Origin: Nitriliruptoraceae bacterium
Lineage (GTDB): Bacteria > Actinomycetota > Nitriliruptoria > Nitriliruptorales > Nitriliruptoraceae
Assembly (NCBI GenBank): GCA_018401275.1
Contig: JAGYKW010000001.1
Coordinates: forward strand, 248,001-312,000
DNA: 64,000 bases
Direction of reading: 5' to 3'
Position numbers and translations under genes: made by a program. Within the stretch, counting starts at the first letter, position 1; every line of letters starts with the position of its first letter. Below the pieces are notes generated by a model that ran no database searches, had not been told where the DNA came from, and saw only the letters and a program-made list of their open reading frames with translations. Shown here one piece after another: positions 62,515 to 64,000 of the stretch.

Positions 62515-63372
62515 ATGCCCGCCCTCCTGCTGCTCGTCGTCCTCCTCGTCCCGCTGCTCGCGGGGTGCGTGCCGGGTGGCGCGCGCAGCGACGGGGTCCC
62601 GACGGCGGACGCGCCGTTCACGCTGACCGCTCTGGACGTCGGGCAGGGTGACGCGACGCTCCTGCGGACGGCGCAGGTGGCAGTGCTCGTCGACACGGGT
62701 GACCCCGACGCGGACGTCGTGCGGTTGCTGCGTCGCGAGGGCGTCGACCGGCTGGATCTCCTCATCGTCACGCATGCGCATCTCGATCACGTCGGGGGCG
62801 CGGCGGCGGTGCTCGCCGCGATGCCCGTCAGCGTCGTCTGGATGCATCCGGTCCCCGACGCTCACCCCGTCGTCGCCGAGCATCATGCTGCGCTCAGAGA
62901 GGCCGAGCTGCGTGGTGTCCCGGTCCGCGGCCCGCCCGAGGGAGCAAGCGTCGCACTCGGTGACCTGGTCCTCGAGGTCCTCGGTCCACCGCCGGGCCGC
63001 CCCTACGACTGGACCCGAGGCGAGCTCAACAACACGTCGATCGTGCTGCGTGCCACCGTCGCGGGCGCAGGCTCCGTGCTGCTCGCAGGGGACGCGGAGC
63101 GTGAGGCGCAGGCGGATCTGCTCGCGAACCATCGGGACCGCCTCCGTGCCGATGTCCTGGTCGTCCCGCACCACGGCTCGCGCACGTCCGATCCGGAGTT
63201 CCTCCTCGCCACCGGAGCCTCGCTCGCGATCATCAGCGTGGGCCGGGGCAACCGTCACGGTCATCCGGCCGTCGAGATCGTCGACGCCCTCGAGGCGGCC
63301 GGGATGGACGTCCGGCGCACCGACCGTGACGGCACGGTCCGCATCGGACTGGCCGGGATCGCTGCCGGTTAG
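62515..63372 (+). CDS. Metallo-beta-lactamase lipoprotein, the detached ComEC C-terminal domain
   Basis: A 285-aa protein. The signal MPALLLLVVLLVPLLAGC has a lipobox with Cys18, so it should be anchored to the outer face of the membrane. The fold is that of the ComEC C-terminal domain: LTALDVGQGDATLL, TDTG-like VLVDTGDPD, the metal motif HAHLDH at residues 87-92, LNNTSIVLR, LLAGDAE and PHHGSRTSD. In ComEC this domain is thought to degrade the non-imported DNA strand. Its position before holA is that of the comEC 3' end in relatives. It is the intact source of the remnants found in the island. Confidence 0.92.
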   Translation: MPALLLLVVLLVPLLAGCVPGGARSDGVPTADAPFTLTALDVGQGDATLLRTAQVAVLVDTGDPDADVVRLLRREGVDRLDLLIVTHAHLDHVGGAAAVLAAMPVSVVWMHPVPDAHPVVAEHHAALREAELRGVPVRGPPEGASVALGDLVLEVLGPPPGRPYDWTRGELNNTSIVLRATVAGAGSVLLAGDAEREAQADLLANHRDRLRADVLVVPHHGSRTSDPEFLLATGASLAIISVGRGNRHGHPAVEIVDALEAAGMDVRRTDRDGTVRIGLAGIAAG

Positions 63373-63375
63373 CCT
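63370..63375 (+). promoter_or_regulatory. -10-like TAGCCT before holA
   Basis: TAGCCT overlaps the stop codon of the metallo-beta-lactamase gene and lies 53 bases before ATG 63429. Confidence 0.35.
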
Positions 63376-63428
63376 CCCTCCGGAGCGTCCCGCACAGGGG
63401 ATGCTCGACGCCGGGACGGGAGGCAGGG

Positions 63429-64000
63429 ATGTCGCAGGTGCTGCTCGTCGTCGGTGCGGACCCGCTGCTGTGCGACCGTGAGGTCGAGCGTCGACTCGCC
63501 GACATCGCGGCCGACGGCGTCCTGACCCACGTGCTGCGGCTCGACGCGTCAGAGCTCGAGCAGCTGCCGGAGATGCGCACCGCCTCGCTGCTCGAGGAAC
63601 GCACCTGCGTGGTGATGCGCAGCGTCGAGGCGCTCTCCGGGGAGAACAACCGGGCGCTGCGTGAGCAGATCGAGCACTACGTCGCGAGCCCCGACCCGAT
63701 GAACGTGCTGATCCTCGTCGCGCGCAACGTCGGGCGCATCCCCACGCTCGCGAAGGCTGTCGCGGCGGCAGGGGAGAAGATCGACGTCGCGATCCCCGCC
63801 GAGCATGACGGCCGCGCGTGGGACCGGCTCATCGCCGAGGAGTTCGCGCGGCTCGAGCGTCAGGCGGAGCCGGCTGCGATCGCCGCCGTGCTCGAGCATG
63901 CGGGGCATGACGCGACCGTGATCGCCTCGCAGGTCGCCACCGTGTGCCATGCGACGGAGGTCGGGCGTGTCATCACCGTCGAGGACGTCGAGGCGGTCGT
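63429..64000 (+). CDS. holA: DNA polymerase III delta subunit, 5' part
   Basis: An open frame of 190 codons runs from ATG 63429 off the window edge without a stop. VLLVVGADPLLCDREVERRLADIAADG, then MRTASLLEERTCVVMRSVEALSGENNRALREQIEHYVASPDPMNVLILVARN match the start of HolA, the clamp-loader subunit that opens the beta clamp. It follows the ComEC genes as in other actinobacteria. About 130 residues are missing at the C-terminus because of the window end. Confidence 0.9.
   Translation, partial: MSQVLLVVGADPLLCDREVERRLADIAADGVLTHVLRLDASELEQLPEMRTASLLEERTCVVMRSVEALSGENNRALREQIEHYVASPDPMNVLILVARNVGRIPTLAKAVAAAGEKIDVAIPAEHDGRAWDRLIAEEFARLERQAEPAAIAAVLEHAGHDATVIASQVATVCHATEVGRVITVEDVEAV

Overview
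The window is a 64 kb piece of a high-GC chromosome from a deep-branching member of the Actinomycetota. The gene order points that way: tig-clpP-clpX-valS-folC-ndk-mreBCD-mrdA-rodA, then a radical SAM/DUF2344 pair, RNase E, rplU-rpmA-obgE-proB, nadD-rsfS, leuS, comEA-comEC and holA. GTG starts are common, four-base ATGA or GTGA overlaps join operon partners, and an unusual -10-like hexamer, TA(G/C)NNT, recurs close to start codons. The genus cannot be named from the sequence alone.

Layout. Positions 1-9,960 hold six of the seven tRNA genes (Leu partial, Lys, His, Arg, Gly, Pro), a GntR/DUF1648 pair, a DUF554 membrane protein, a peroxiredoxin, an unknown lipoprotein, an M15 peptidase, a TetR regulator, a YbaK/malic enzyme pair and a small S30AE-like protein. 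Positions 10,000-21,050 carry protein folding and turnover (tig, clpP, clpX), a proton-pumping rhodopsin, two membrane proteins, valS, folC and ndk. Positions 21,350-27,650 carry a short RadC and the rod-shape operon mreB-mreC-mreD-mrdA-rodA. Positions 27,800-44,900 hold the radical SAM/DUF2344 pair, RNase E/G, an aldehyde dehydrogenase homologue, L21, L27, Obg, ProB, a quinone oxidoreductase, a MoxR ATPase/VWA protein pair, NadD, RsfS and a histidine phosphatase. Positions 44,890-50,350 hold tRNA-Ala, leuS, comEA and comEC.

The exceptional part is an island of about 12 kb at 50,353-62,514. It lies between comEC, whose protein lacks the usual C-terminal metallo-beta-lactamase domain, and a free-standing lipoprotein that is that domain (62,515-63,372), followed by holA. 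The island is built like a cassette array. Four large secreted repeat proteins (BspA-like leucine-rich repeats, two different seven-repeat propeller-like arrays, Fn3-like domains) share one C-terminal module and membrane anchor. A NarL-type two-component system and a VapBC toxin-antitoxin pair are interleaved with them. The cargo items are separated by diverged copies of one spacer of about 300 bp. That spacer consists of a terminator hairpin, a remnant of the 5' end of the metallo-beta-lactamase gene, and an 18-26 bp palindrome placed at a promoter.

Every large island gene carries single-base frame changes, whereas the 50 kb of core genes before it show none. The island is therefore either decaying or mis-assembled because of its repeats. 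The palindrome lies in front of three surface genes and in front of the response regulator, so a self-contained regulon is a reasonable hypothesis.
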